A stretch of DNA of 64,000 nt from Gymnothorax reevesii (GCA_029721435.1 CM056584.1:12079739-12143738), one strand, 5' to 3'; shown: positions 33,904 through 46,096, numbered from the stretch's first letter. The notes: generated by a model from the sequence alone, not told the origin. Program-made: numbers and translations.

Positions 33904-35524
33904 AGCGTACACAGCAGCTTTATTTCCCATCATCCACTTGGGGAGAAGATCTGAGCCATGATGCTGTCTCACTGTCGTAATCAAATCCCAGCCCCGCGCC
34001 CTAAACATTGTCAGTGGTTTGGCATTTCAGTTCACCTTTAGCCTCTAAATAGGCTGCAGTTTTGAACCATGGTTTAGACTGAAAAGAGAGGTAATTTCTC
34101 AATTTAGCAAGGATAAATTTTAATTTAAAGAAAATTATGTTAAAATTCCACCCATCTCCATCCTTCCAAACTATTTGTAATTAAGCACGACTCAAGGTTT
34201 TGTCTGCAAAATATGATTAAATGTATTTGTGGCCGTTAGTGAAAAGGACAGAAGATTGGCTGTGCCTCACCTTGAAGTCTATTGAAATGTATGGAAATCC
34301 TCCAATTAGACAACCAATAGCTGTGTGACTGTGGACTTCATTACAGTACTTCACTATTAGCTTTCTTTAGTAATCTCTTAATCAAGTAATTTTACTTGAT
34401 TGCTGTTGTCTAGCCCTTTCATTTAAAACAAACAAACAAAAAATAAACTAAAAAAAAAAACGAACCACTAGATGCACAAAAAACCCACATCTTCAAAATA
34501 GGGGATGAACATGGAATTCATAATTTGGCAAAAAAAAACAAAAAACAAAAAGGCTTCCCAAAGCTGTAAGATGATTTTTAAGCTGTTGGAAACGTTTATA
34601 TGTCTTTGAATGCCTTATCTATGGATATGAGAGAAAAACGGACTCTGAAATGAGGCCGTCAGGAGACTTTTTCAAATTCTGGCCTCCATAGTGAGGTCTC
34701 CAAAGGGCTCAAGTCTAGATTAATAGTAGTTTCAGAAACTATACTACATAGCACAGAAAACCTGAGGAAAAGAACATGCTGCAACAATTAATTTCCAATG
34801 AACAGCTTTTTAAAAAATGTGTGAAAAAAGATATAACCAATTTGTACTGACACCCTTTTCTCAAACCCTGGTTAAATTTGAACGAATTGAGACTTTGGGC
34901 TGAAATGATCTATTTTGTTCTCTTGGCATATTGGGGGGAAATGATAAAATCTGGGCAGTTCTAACATTTTCCCATGACCTGGGGAACTCTGGAGATGTTC
35001 TGGCGATTTTGCGTGAAATGAAATGTCCTCTCTTATCACCTTTTTGTTTCTCGGAACTGAAAGGGCTGTAGTTTTTGTGTTTGCTTCATTTCAGTAGTTC
35101 GATATGAAAGCAGCAGAGAAAGCAGAGTATTTTGGGGTGGATGCTGTGTCAGAGGAGTGTCCGATCGCTGTGTGGTCTGCAGCAGTTACAGCCCAGCGGG
35201 CCGAGCCTCACCCTTCGTCAACACGGCTCCGGCATGTTCCGGCAGCCCCCCCCAAGGGGTCCCGACGAATGTTTTTTCCCAGAAAATGACTCGCATCCTA
35301 AGCGGGGGCGGCAAGCCAAGAACCTACCCCCCCCCCCAAAAAAGAGGCAATCAGTGCAAAGGTCATAGGACAAGGTACAAGTTCTTAACAAATAGAAGAG
35401 TCCACAAAGTGAACAGCGACCCTGTGGCTGATTTTATAGGAATGAGAAGATGATGTAATAGTGAGAAATGAAGGAGGTGTGGAGGAGATGAGCACCTGGG
35501 GTGCTGAGGAATAACAATTTCAAC
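33904..35524. other. Unique AT-rich sequence
   Basis: No repeat recognised besides A-rich runs near 34429-34462 and 34530-34552, and a C run near 35327-35337. A short plus-strand frame after a TTTCATTTCAG acceptor-like word (35098) has no donor or known domain. Confidence 0.45.
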
Positions 35525-35551
35525 ACCCCCCCCCCACCCCCCCCCCCCCCC
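35525..35551. repeat. Poly-C tract
   Basis: Two C runs separated by one A. Confidence 0.95.
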
Positions 35552-35898
35552 TACCACTATGAACAGCTGATGGAGAGAAGAAAACTCGTTCAAGGAAGAA
35601 CGGATAATTGAAGTCGGAGATAGAGGTATCAAACTGTAGGGGTTGGAAGAGAGGGGCGGTGTCCAGCCTTCAGTCTTTATTAACCACTGCTGTGATTGGG
35701 CCTCTGACCATACCCAACCCCACCCCCCTCACTGTAGCCATCCCGCGCGAGTCTGCTCATTGTCCGGATTAGGCTGATTTACCCGGCCTTCCTCCTCAAC
35801 AGGTGTGGCGTCACGCTCAGATGGGAATGTGAGAGACGCCCAAACGACCCAGCCAGAGTAGCAAGATGAGGAAATGAAAAAGGAGGAACATGCACGTT
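35552..35898. other. Unique sequence
   Basis: Nothing recognised. Confidence 0.5.
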
Positions 35899-35899
35899 T

Positions 35900-35920
35900 A
35901 GAGAGAGAGAGAGAGAGAGG

Positions 35921-35957
<37 letters not shown>
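35900..35957. repeat. GA microsatellite
   Basis: GA run with a GGGG interruption near 35919-35922. Confidence 0.95.
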
Positions 35958-35961
<4 letters not shown>

Positions 35962-36064
35962 CCTGTACCAACGGCATAATGGAGCGTCATGGTTGGTTAA
36001 ACCTATTCACCTGTTATGGGTGAAAACACCATCAAATAATATCTGACAATCTGCCCTTCAATTT

Positions 36065-36155
36065 TACTGCAATTTTCTCTCCAGTACAAAACACTTAGTA
36101 CAGAACCTACATAAATATGTGTTGCTGTCTGATGAATTATGGCGCTTCCTGTGTT
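36065..36155. mobile_element. Solo end fragment of the TGAGCACC Tc1-type family
   Basis: GCTGTCTGATGAATTATGGC followed by GCTTCCTGT matches the right end of the 38.9-kb element (GCTGTCCGATGAATTATGGT, then GCTCACTGT), and the preceding words (CTTAGTACAGAACCTACATA) are also similar. No left end is seen nearby. Confidence 0.5.
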
Positions 36156-37365
36156 GGTCATACAGTATTAAGTGTGTCTGATAACTGCCGGTGATGTAAT
36201 ACTGTCACAGAATTGGAACTGGATGTCTTATATGTCGGTGGTCTAGGTAAACTTTTGTCCTTAACTGTGACTGAAAAATAAATGCAACTGTTTAGTACGT
36301 TTTGGATTTGGCAAATTGTGTTTCTGAATAAAAATTAGGTACAAGTTAAACGGCCATGGGTATGTTAGCACAAATTAGACAGTACGCACTGTATACACTA
36401 GTTCAACTGAGAAAATCTATGCGGTCAAAAGAGATCATGTGTATTCTGTCTGTCTGCTTTCACACTGAGCATCTTTCTGTATTCATGGGATGTTCAATTA
36501 ACTTTAATAGCCGATGATTAGCCTACGGGTTAAATAACAATCACTAAGGACTTAAATGAGCAATATAAAATAAATAGCATTCAATTTTCCCTCAGTTAAA
36601 ATACTGCTTAAATGGTTTTAAAATCCTAGTGATTAATTGGGTCCTAAAACAGATGGAAGCACATGTAGTCACTGATTCATTACAGGCAGTTATTGCCCTT
36701 GTGTCGGAGGGAAAGTACTTTTGGTGACCAAAGCCAAAATCACTCACAGGACATTATATTGCTTGGCACCTGGATTTCACAAAAAAACACTCCTCTCCAG
36801 GGCCAGAATTGTTTAAAAAAAAAAAGCCTGCTTGTCCTAACTCGGCAACTCCTCCATTCAATACAGGCTTGCCAACCTCCAGCCACAGACCACATAAAAA
36901 TATCCAGACAAGAGGTCTGACTGGTCGTTTATATTTTCACTTGGGATATACTGTGGATCTCTGTAGTGCAAATACAATACTAGTTTGGGCTGTGGTGGGC
37001 AGCACTGGAATGGAATCTAGGGGTAAAGCTGACTTTTCCAATTATTTTTAAAACAAAATAAAACGGTTTAAGTTCAATCAACAGTGACAGCTCAGCATCA
37101 AGCTGTAGCCATATCATTAAAAAAGTCATATGAAACCTGTTGAATTAAAGGCAGGTATTTCAATCTCAGGCAGGAAAGGAAGTCATCGTAAAAATGGGGA
37201 CCATGCGAAATGGGTAAAGAAAGTTTAAGCGCCTTGCAGATTATTCTAGACAATCCATTTTACATTTTGGGTATTGTGTTCAGTCTGCATAGATGTTTAG
37301 TCTGATAAAGCACTGTGATGGTTGCCTAGGGGATATGGCACAAAAAATGCCTCCTCTTCTGGTAC

Positions 37366-37366
<1 letters not shown>
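36156..37366. other. Unique AT-rich sequence
   Basis: Nothing recognised. Confidence 0.5.

Positions 37367-37367
<1 letters not shown>

Positions 37368-37402
<35 letters not shown>
37368..37402. repeat. GT microsatellite
   Basis: Pure GT run followed by a G-rich segment and, at 37441-37450, a C run. Confidence 0.95.
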
Positions 37403-37405
<3 letters not shown>

Positions 37406-38858
37406 GGTGGGGGGATCCCCATGCGTATAATAGGGAGCCAACCCCCCCCCCACCACCACCACCAAAAAAAAGTGAATCGTCCTGATGCTCGCACTTGGAG
37501 ATCATTTGCTTTCTCCCAGTTCTATGACCCAGGAAAGCCACTAACATTCTCTGTCCAGAGTAACTGACGCACAAAGGTTCATTTATGGTACTTAATGGAG
37601 GAAGTCAGAAACTGCTACTCTACGGGTATCACACATCAATGTCCTATTAACTCAAACACTTAAATGTCATTGTTGTTATTAATTGGGTTTCCTCCAGATG
37701 TGATGCTAAATCCATTTTTGTAGAACAACACATGGAGAATATTTCATTCTCATGAAGGGTTTATGATCTAAAGACCCAAGCTTCCACAAGCACTGATCCT
37801 AGAACAGATTTGCCTGCCTCTTTATGATTTTAGCAAATAGTTAACCTAATGCACGATAAGTAGCCTAGACTGCTTTTTTCCTGTATGGGACTTCTGTGAA
37901 TTGAAGGGAACAGTGTGATAGTCAGAAATTCTGACTTTAAAAACCCAAGGTGCAAAATCCAAACACTACTTTTTGGTGCAGTTCTCACTGGCAGAAAACT
38001 GACGCAGTAAATTAAATCCCTTATGGACCCTTAATAAGGCTCTTATATTTCAGTTTTGGCTGAAGTGTTAACACTGTGGCTGGAGAGACAACTAAACACA
38101 GATTTACCTATAATCCAGCAATAGGAATGAAATGAAAACATGCAAATGTGTCTTTTTTTGCTTTGTTTTTTTTTAACTTTTGCATCTGACACTTCCTGAT
38201 TTGTGTTATGTGGAAGCTGAAAGGGAGAGTTGGGAGTTTTGAATAACCAAATTGGAGCCCTGTTTGCACTGGGTATTATCAGATCCTCAAGAACGTACCG
38301 CTGCACTGTCGTGTGTCCATGCAAAGCCAGCGGGCCGCGAGCGATCTTTATCGCCGTCCTGAGTTCTCAAGAGAGACATGGAGTGGGAAAACAAACTGTC
38401 GCATCGCTATAGTCGTCTCATGCCGGAATCTCGCTCATTTAGCTATTATTCCATCTTGGCCTGAGTGAGAGATTTCCTAACAGGAAGCAGTACTCACATA
38501 TACGCGTATAAACATACTAGCTAGCCAACACATCCTAAAATGTAAAAACTGAATTGTATGAAAACTCACACCGGTCATTTATGTATAAACAATACACATA
38601 TGCGTACTCTCATGCATTCGGTTCATGGCAGTGAACTGTCACCAACACCATTTTCACACTGACTTACCAATCCATCTACCAGGGACTCCAGAATCATTGA
38701 CTTCTGGAAATTGAATTTGTGCTTAATTTTCCACAATCCTCTGTATACACATATCAAGTGTTTAAATGGCGCTTTGCCTTGGCAAACTCACACGCATAGA
38801 TATGTAATACACACGTTTTTTACACAAAAATGTGCATGTATTTTTACTTGCATACACG
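37403..38858. other. Unique sequence
   Basis: No gene or transposon recognised. Confidence 0.5.
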
Positions 38859-38860
38859 TA

Positions 38861-39635
38861 CACTGAGCACCATAACTCATTGGACAGTAATGCATCTGTT
38901 AATTTGGTTTTGTACTCGAACACAGGCGTTTGAAAGGATTTGATGACAATGAGGTCAAGGTGCAGGCTGTTGGCTTTAATTTGAGAGAGTTTTCATCCAA
39001 ATCAGATGAACCTTCAGAAATGACAGTGCAAAAATATTGTGCATTTCAACATTACACAGTATGAAGTAATTATTTTTATACTCGGCCTCAAATCCGTCAC
39101 ATGCTTGAAGCGCATGATGAATAGATTTGAGACGCCGGTGTCCTCCCTGTACTGCCCTCACGAGAGGGTCCAGTTGAAGAATAATTTAATACAACGTAAT
39201 ATTAGAATGCGCAGAAGCAGCATACGGACGATTCACATCAAAGGTGGAAAAGACCTGTGATTCGAAACATCTGTAAGCTGCTTCTGCGCATTTTAATATT
39301 ACTAAATTGATCTTCAGTTGGACCCTCTCGCGAGCGCTGGTCATCTTCTTTAGAATCGCAGTTTTTTTTTTTCTTTTCACCGTGTACCCAAAATAATAAG
39401 AGATTGAGTTGTGTGTGTCACTAGCTTTCGGAAGGACTGAGTTCCCCCGTATTCTGTCGACTGCAGCCATCCTCAGTTCCTGCTTGTTTTGGAGACTTTT
39501 TGCCCTCAGCCTCCACTTCCGAGTGTAAAATGGCTGCTCAGTTGGATTCAGATCCAGTGATCTCTATTTACTTGAACTACAGTACTAAAATAACCAGAAA
39601 ACATGTCGCTGTCCGATGAATTATGGTGCTCACTG
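38861..39635 (-). mobile_element. Tc1-type relic (TGAGCACC family, copy B)
   Basis: The left end CACTGAGCACCATAACTCAT and right end GATGAATTATGGTGCTCACTG are inverted repeats, with TA on both sides (38859-38860 and 39636-39637). On the minus strand near 39530-39560 the sequence reads S-L-D-L-N-P-T-E-Q-P-F, the Tc1 SPDLNPxE motif with its catalytic Glu. Little else of the transposase survives. The element encloses a separate foldback at 39161-39330, and the shorter copy A at 7.2 kb derives from the same family. Confidence 0.8.
39161..39330. mobile_element. Foldback nested inside Tc1-type relic
   Basis: The left arm CGAGAGGGTCCAGTTGAAG ... AATGCGCAGAAGCAGC returns inverted as GCTGCTTCTGCGCATT ... 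CTTCAGTTGGACCCTCTCG. Arms of about 60 bp surround a ~50-bp centre. Non-coding. It may be a separate miniature element or an inverted duplication within the Tc1 family. Confidence 0.75.
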
Positions 39636-39712
39636 TACGTATGCAAGTGAACATATAAATCTCCACACTCCAAGATGAAGTACTTGGAAATTAATTTAGT
39701 CTACATGTCAAT

Positions 39713-39718
39713 AGGCAC

Positions 39719-39770
<52 letters not shown>

Positions 39771-39771
39771 G

Positions 39772-39804
<33 letters not shown>
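39713..39804. repeat. CA/CG microsatellite
   Basis: CA run, a GCGC core near 39769-39780, then CA again. Confidence 0.95.
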
Positions 39805-39968
39805 TGCCCCCCCACCTCCCCCACCCACAGCAGGCCCAGCTGTGAGCAACTGAGCCCAAAATTAGAGCAGAACGTCCCCCCCCCCTTACTAAATGCCTTT
39901 GGGCTCTCTCAGCTGCCCTATGAGAGATCATCACACTGCGGGGTTAATATGTAGCGGAAACCATGAAT

Positions 39969-39972
<4 letters not shown>
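39805..39972. other. Short unique segment
   Basis: Contains C runs near 39808 and 39877. Nothing else recognised. Confidence 0.5.
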
Positions 39973-40000
<28 letters not shown>

Positions 40001-40230
40001 TCTTGTACATGCTTCAAAGTGAGAACCAAAAAAATGTTTGACATTATAGGAAAGTGAGGACATTTCCAAATGTCCTCACAACTACAAATGCACATTTTGA
40101 CTTATAATTAGTTAAGGTAAGGGGTGAGGTTAGAATTGGGGACTGGTTAAGGTTAGAATAAGGGTTTGGTTTAGGCATGCAGTGCTTATTGTTAAGATTA
40201 GGGAAAGGCTGTAGAGAAGCACAAAGAATG
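39973..40230 (-). repeat. CA-flanked CTAACC-rich element (copy 3, inverted)
   Basis: Starts with a GT run (39973-40000). On the minus strand it reads as a CCCTAATCTTAAC series with CATGCCTAAACC, then GTTGTGAGGACATTTGG, then GGTTCTCACTTTG, and finally the CA run. Landmarks and order match the copies near 19.1 and 30.1 kb, so the CA run appears to be a constant end of the unit. Confidence 0.65.
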
Positions 40231-40249
40231 AATTGAATTCAGTGAACGT

Positions 40250-40500
40250 ACAAGAATGTGTGTGCGTGTGCATGTGTGTGTGTCTGCATGTACTGTACGT
40301 GGGCACGGCTGTGTGTGCGTCTCTCTCTCTCTGCATGTCATCGTGCTTGTCACTGTGCGCATCTCCCTGTGCACGTGTGCGTGCTTGTTTTGCGCCTGTG
40401 TGTGTCTGTGTATCCGTGCATCTGTGTGGGCTCGTCCATGGATGTCTCTCTGCATGTGTGTGCCCGTGTGCGTCTGTTAACATCTGCGTGAACATGTGTG
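40250..40500. repeat. GT-rich interrupted tract
   Basis: Interspersed GTGT, GTGC and CTCT words. Cys-Val frames are artefacts. Confidence 0.85.
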
Positions 40501-43124
40501 TCTGCCCGCATGCACCTCAGCCTCCCCCTCCCTCAGAACCCCAGCCCCCTCCCCCCGTCCCACAGTCCGGGGGAGGCAAACTAATCTAATGGCATCCAGC
40601 TCCTGTGACTCCAGTGAGTCCCAGTGGGAGGACTGCCTATCCCAGAACCCCTCTGGAGCTGGAGTCAGCAGGGGGAAACCCAGTCAGCATGTTTACCCAG
40701 AGAGACTCCAGCAACTACTGATTATCTTTGTGGGGGTCCATGACTCAAAATATGAATGTTGCTGGACATAGTTTCATAGAGTTCAGCTCCGCTTTACCGA
40801 CAGGGACAGTGATCAGATCTGCATACGAAAAGTACAGGCTAATACCTGAGACCTGGAGCTTACTGTGACTGATCTATCGCTGAAACATACTGTTTCACCC
40901 CTCATAAAAGGCTTCAAATCAAATCAAACAGAAGACAAGACTAGGAGCCCTCTAACATTTTCATACAGTTAATGGAGTCTGTAAAAGGCGGTGCGCACAG
41001 ATGTTACTACACGGTATTTAATGTCTCATTAACCAACTTACAGCTGCCTACTAACCCCCCCCCAGGCATGCGAGGTTATTAGATTACAAGTGGGTGGGGT
41101 TTGAATGTTGCTATCTCCATGCATTTCCTAGCTGTATTCATCAAAAGCAGCAGTGTAGGCTAATAGCCTGGGATCTGGCATTAGTGAATAGACAGGTGGA
41201 CGTATTAATCCTGTTTTTCAGTATCAATTGCTTCGGGTAAGCAGGTCCACTTAAAGCCCAAATTCATGTACACACGAAGCCACATTCGAAGAATATATGG
41301 CTCTTTGAGTAAGAGTAGAAAAACATTCACTCGTATAACCAAGTGGCCAAGTTTTTTCGTGGTTGAATGGCTGAGTGTTTCTTACTGTCAAAATTGCAAA
41401 AGCCATGATTTCCTCCAAGCCACGCTGGGAGCACTTGAAGCCGGAAGCAGGAAGCTGATGGCCGGTCACCCTCACCTGAGCACTAAATTTGAAGCATGGC
41501 TGGCCCCAAATTGCAAGGTGTCCATGTATTGCCCAGTCAACTTGAAACTCAACCAATCAGGTTCCTCACTCCTGTGGTCACCCGCCCTTGTGTTGACAAG
41601 CACTCAGAGCATTTGATTCATCACTACAGTTTTTGTTCCTGTGAGCCACATACATTCTGAAGGGATATTCAGGGAATGTTTACAATTCATACTGAAACTG
41701 ATGAGCAGGTCTTACTTCTATTGACCGAAGGCTCAGCTCTGCCATAGTGAGGCCGCTGTACCAGGTGAGAAACACATGCTAGCCATATACCAACTCTGTG
41801 TCTGCATGACAATATGGTGTAGAAAAGCTGCTTCTTAGGCAAAAAGTAAACCATTGAGTATTTACGCGACATAGACTTGGCCTCTGGCCGAGGACAGGCA
41901 TTGTTTGGCATCTATGTGGTGTAGTATGATGTTTTTGTGAGGGTTGGGTTACTGTTCGGTATATACTTTTGCTTGATAAGAGAAGAGTTCGAGGTTAATG
42001 AGGGGCACAGGCCACTTTAGTTTTAGCAGAAGTCAGGCTCATTAAAGCCTCTTGGTGACCCTGTGCGTGATTTGCGATAAGGATGCGCCCCGGATACCCC
42101 TGGGAATACTAAGTGCGCGGAAGACACTGAAATCTTTCAGGAGCCGGGGCCCGGAGCCTGGGGGCCGCGGGTCGGCTGGGAAGGGCCTCTGCGGTCACCC
42201 ATTATGTGTCCATGACAGAGAACCCTGTTCTCCGCCGCCACGATCAGGGCGGGGGACGCGGGGCGTCGATCGAAAAGCGGCAGAATAGAAGGCGGAGCGC
42301 GCTTCTGTGGAGGAAAAGCCCCTTTTTCTTCTTTCTATCTTTTTGTCGAAAGAACGGAAGACTTCCCACACCACATCCTGAAAAATCCTTTCAGACAACC
42401 CTCCTCCCCAAAAAAAAGAACCAAATTTATGAAACCGCTTTAAAAATATATTAAATGCATGCCTAGCAAAATGGATTCCAAAAATAAACCTGTTATGCTT
42501 TTTGTTCCAGTATTTTGGTCAGGAAATAGGCAATTAGCAATGACGGAGCACTCCAATATATGCGCAAAAAAGGTGTAGCCAGCGTCAGGTGCATCTTTGC
42601 AGTTTATAGAGTTTGATATACGATCCGTCACACCCTGGGGCTGAAGGGAACTTTTCCTTTCTTCTCTTTCATTCAGTTCCTCGGCCTCTCCTTCCTCTCT
42701 CTTTCTCCTGAGTAAGGCAGATCAGTCTCTCCCTACCAACCCCCCCATTAAGGACGCAGTAATCTGGATTTGGCAACCCGCACCCCGATAACAGCACTGA
42801 CTCTTGGATACCCCAAAGGCCACCCCACCCCCCCAGCCCAGATCCGTCCATTCGTTCATCACCACATCGTTATTTCAGCACTCACATTTCCTTTAAAGGT
42901 CTTCCAAATTCAAAAAAATAAAATTAAACAAATGGATGTTTTGTTTTTAGCCGATGTAGAATCCACAGATCCAGAGGGACAGCAGTCCTCTGTCGCGGGG
43001 GGTCTGAGGAGGGGAGACAGGGCAGAATGTGTCAGCACCTATGGGCTGTTGGATGAAAATTTCAGCATTATTATATTTCTCTTGTCAGTGATTTGGAGGT
43101 GCTGCTGTGAGTCACGCGTTGACT
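40501..43124. other. Unique sequence
   Basis: No gene or transposon recognised. GC-richer near 42060-42300 with several CpG. A plus-strand frame there (42052-42288) has no known domain. Confidence 0.45.
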
Positions 43125-44215
43125 ATGTTGTGTGACATGTTGGGTATCATGTGAGTGATGTGTAGTGTATATTGTGTGGGCTGTATGATATGTTGTGAAT
43201 GATGTGCGGGGCATCTTTTGAGTGATGTGAAGCGTATATTGTTTTGAATGTTGGGTATTTTAGTTAATGATGTCTCAACCATATTGTGTGATTTGTGAGG
43301 TATCATGTAAGTGAAATGTTGAGTATATTGTGTGGGCTGCAGGTTATCTTGAGAATGATGTATGGAGTATATTGTATAATGTGTAAGGCATCTTATGAGA
43401 GATGTGTAGAGTATATTGTATGGGCTGTAGGATATTCTGTGAACGATGTGTAGAGTATATTGTATGGGCTGTAGGATATTTTGTGAACGATGTGTAGAGT
43501 ATATTGTATGGGCTGGAGGATATTTTGTGAATGAGGTCTTGAGTATATTGTGTGATGTGTAAAGATCTTGTGAGAGATGTGTAGAGTATATTGTCTGGGC
43601 TGTGAGATATCTTGTGAATGATTTATGGAGTATATTGTGTGATGTGTAAGGCATCTTATGAGAGATGTGCAGAGTATATTGTATGGGCTGTAGGATATTT
43701 TGTGAACGATGTGTAGAGTATATTGTATGGGCTGGAGGGTATTTTGTGAACGATGTGTAGAGTATATTGTATGGGCTGGAGGGTATTTTGTGAACGATGT
43801 GTAGAGTATATTGTATGGGCTGGAGGATATTTTGTGAATGAGGTCTTGAGTATATTGTGTGATGTGTAAAGATCTTGTGAGAGATGTGTAGAGTATATTG
43901 TCTGGGCTGTGAGATATCTTGTGAATGATTTATGGAGTATATTGTGTGATGTGTAAGGCATCTTATTAGAGATGTGTAGAGTATATTGTATGGGCTGTAG
44001 GATATTTTGTGAACGATGTGTTGAGTATATTGTATGATATGTAAGGCATCTTGTGAGAGATGTGTCGAGTATATTGCATGAGCTGTAGAACATTTTGTGA
44101 ATTATATGTAGGTGTGATGTATAAGGAATCTTATGAGTGATGTGCAGAATATATTGCGTGGACTGTATGGAATCTTCTGAGTGTTTTGCAGAGTACATTA
44201 TATTTTGTGCCTGAC
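43125..44215 (+). repeat. Minisatellite, unit 44 bp
   Basis: About 24 units of the type GATGTGTAGAGTATATTG + TATGGGCTGTAGGATATTTTGTGAAC. The purest copies are exactly 44 bp apart (for example 43441 and 43485). A block of about 150 bp at 43533 is repeated almost exactly at 43840, 307 bp (about seven units) away, showing segmental expansion. No unit carries a stop codon in any minus-strand frame, so two 180-codon open frames cover the array. I read these as artefacts. Confidence 0.93.
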
Positions 44216-44269
44216 GTAACCTGCGCTCTTGGCTGTGTTCAGTGCCACCTCCTCTCTGTTCTCAGGTGC

Positions 44270-44822
44270 TGTTTAATGTGTGTGTGTTACCATAGGACTG
44301 GAGGGGTGTAAGTGAATGCCTGTGTGTGTATGTGAGTGCATATTTATGTACATCTGTGCTATTGTGGGAGGGAGTGTGGATGCCCGCGCGTGTGTGTGTG
44401 CATGCGCGCACATTTGGGTGCATATGTGTGTATGTCAGGATTTAAATGCATGCTTGTGTGTCTGCATCTGTGTGTGTGTGTGTGTGTGCATTTGTTTGTA
44501 CGTGCGCACGTGTGTGTATTTATGTGTGAGTATTATATATGCATGTGTGTGTATATGATTGTATGTGTGCGCATTTGTATGCATGTACATATGTGAGTGT
44601 GCATGTGTAACTGTGTGTGTGTGTGTGTGTTTATGTGTCTGTGTATGTATGTATGCGTGTGTAAATGTGTATGTGTGTGTTCCTGTATGCATGTGTGTAT
44701 GTTTGTGTGTACCTTCGTGTGTGTGTGTGTTTGTGTTTGCGCGCACATGTAGGTATTAAAAAAATTGCGCAGATTTGGTGTGCGCGCGTGTGTGTGTGAG
44801 TGTGTGTGTGTGTGTGTGTCTG
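44270..44822. repeat. GT-rich tract with GT microsatellites
   Basis: Long interrupted GT tract, with purer runs near 44471-44488, 44613-44631 and 44788-44819. Confidence 0.93.
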
Positions 44823-44926
44823 ACCCACCTGCTCCCTTCTCTCTTCAGTGGGATGTGCTACAGCAGCTGCATTCTCTCACAAAGCACCTCTTTGTGATCT
44901 TCCTGAGGCACAAACACAGTGGCCCT
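44823..44926 (+). other. Unique segment with exon-like look, not called
   Basis: A pyrimidine tract and CTCTCTTCAG acceptor-like word (to 44848) precede an open segment reading WDVLQQLHSLTKHLFVIF. No donor site follows before the CA array, and no protein family is recognised, so it is left as an observation. Confidence 0.2.
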
Positions 44927-44958
44927 CCACACACACACACACGCACACGCGCACACAC

Positions 44959-44990
<32 letters not shown>

Positions 44991-45028
44991 ACACACACGC
45001 ACACTCAAACACATGCACACACACACAG
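44927..45028. repeat. CA/CG microsatellite
   Basis: CA run with GC interruptions. Confidence 0.95.
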
Positions 45029-45077
45029 CAGAGGGGAGGGACAGCAGCTCAGTGCAGCCCCACTGCTGACTCTCTCT

Positions 45078-46096
45078 GACACTGCAACAGACTTTATACA
45101 AACTCACTGCCACTGCAACAGGCTTTATAGAAACTCACTGCCACTGCAATTGGGTTTACACAAACTCACTGCCACTGCAACAGGCTTTATAGAAACTCAC
45201 TGCCACTGCAATTGGGTTTACACAAACTCACTGCCACTACAACAGGCTTTATACAAACTCACTGCCACTGCAACAGGCTTTAAAAAAACTCACTGCCACT
45301 GCAGCAGGCTTTACACAAACTCACTTCCACTGCAATAGGGTTTACATAAACTCACTGCCACTGCAACAGGCTTTACACAAACTCACTGCCACTACAATAG
45401 GGTTTACACAAACTCACTGCCACTGCAACTGGTTTTACACAAACTCACTGCCACTGCAACAGGTTTTACACAAACTCACTGCCACTACAATAGGGTTTAC
45501 ACAAACTCACTGCCACTGCAACAGGCTTTACACAAATTCCCTTCCACTGCAACAGGCTTTACACAAACTCACTGCCACTGCAATAGGTTTTACACAAACT
45601 CACTGCCACTGCAACAGGTTTTACACAAACTCACTGCCACTGCAATAGGGTTTACACAAACCTACTTCCACTGCAATAAGGTTTGCAAAAACTCACTGCC
45701 ACTGCAACAGGCTTTGAACAAACTCACTTCCACTGCAACAGGCATTAAAAAAACTCACTTCCACAGCAGCAAGGTTCATTAGAACTCACCGCCACTGCAA
45801 CAGAAAAAAACTCACTGCCACTGCAACAGGCTTTATACAAACTCACTGCCACTGCAACATGGTTTACACAAACTTACTGCCACTGCAATAGGGTTTACAC
45901 AAACTCACTGCCATTGTAACAGGTTTTACACAAACTCACTGCCATTGTAACAGGTTTTACAAAACTCACTGCCACTGCACCAAGCTTTACGGAAACTCCA
46001 TGCCACTGCAACAGGCTTTACACAAACTCACTGCCACTGCAATAGGCTTTACACAAACTCCCTGCCACTGCAAAAGGCTTTGCAGAAACTCACATT
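45078..46096 (+). repeat. Minisatellite, unit 31 bp
   Basis: About 33 units of ACTCACTGCCACTGCAAC + AGGCTTTACACAA, with AATAGGGTTTACACAAAC and AACTGGTTTTACAC variants. Diverged CACTGCA-rich units trail on to about 46390. No coding role. Confidence 0.95.

Noticed and set aside
35098..35289. Possible exon after a TTTCATTTCAG acceptor-like word
   Set aside because: No donor site, a C homopolymer follows, and the translation matches no family known to me.
43112..44198. Two 180-codon minus-strand frames that look like a repeat protein
   Set aside because: They are the stop-free translation of a 44-bp minisatellite in rotating phase. No start context, no non-repeat ends.
44919..45338. 139-codon frame over CA array and 31-bp minisatellite
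   Set aside because: Entirely low-complexity sequence.
43125..46096. CRISPR-like regular arrays
   Set aside because: The units are tandem without unique spacers, diverged, and in a vertebrate context. They are minisatellites.
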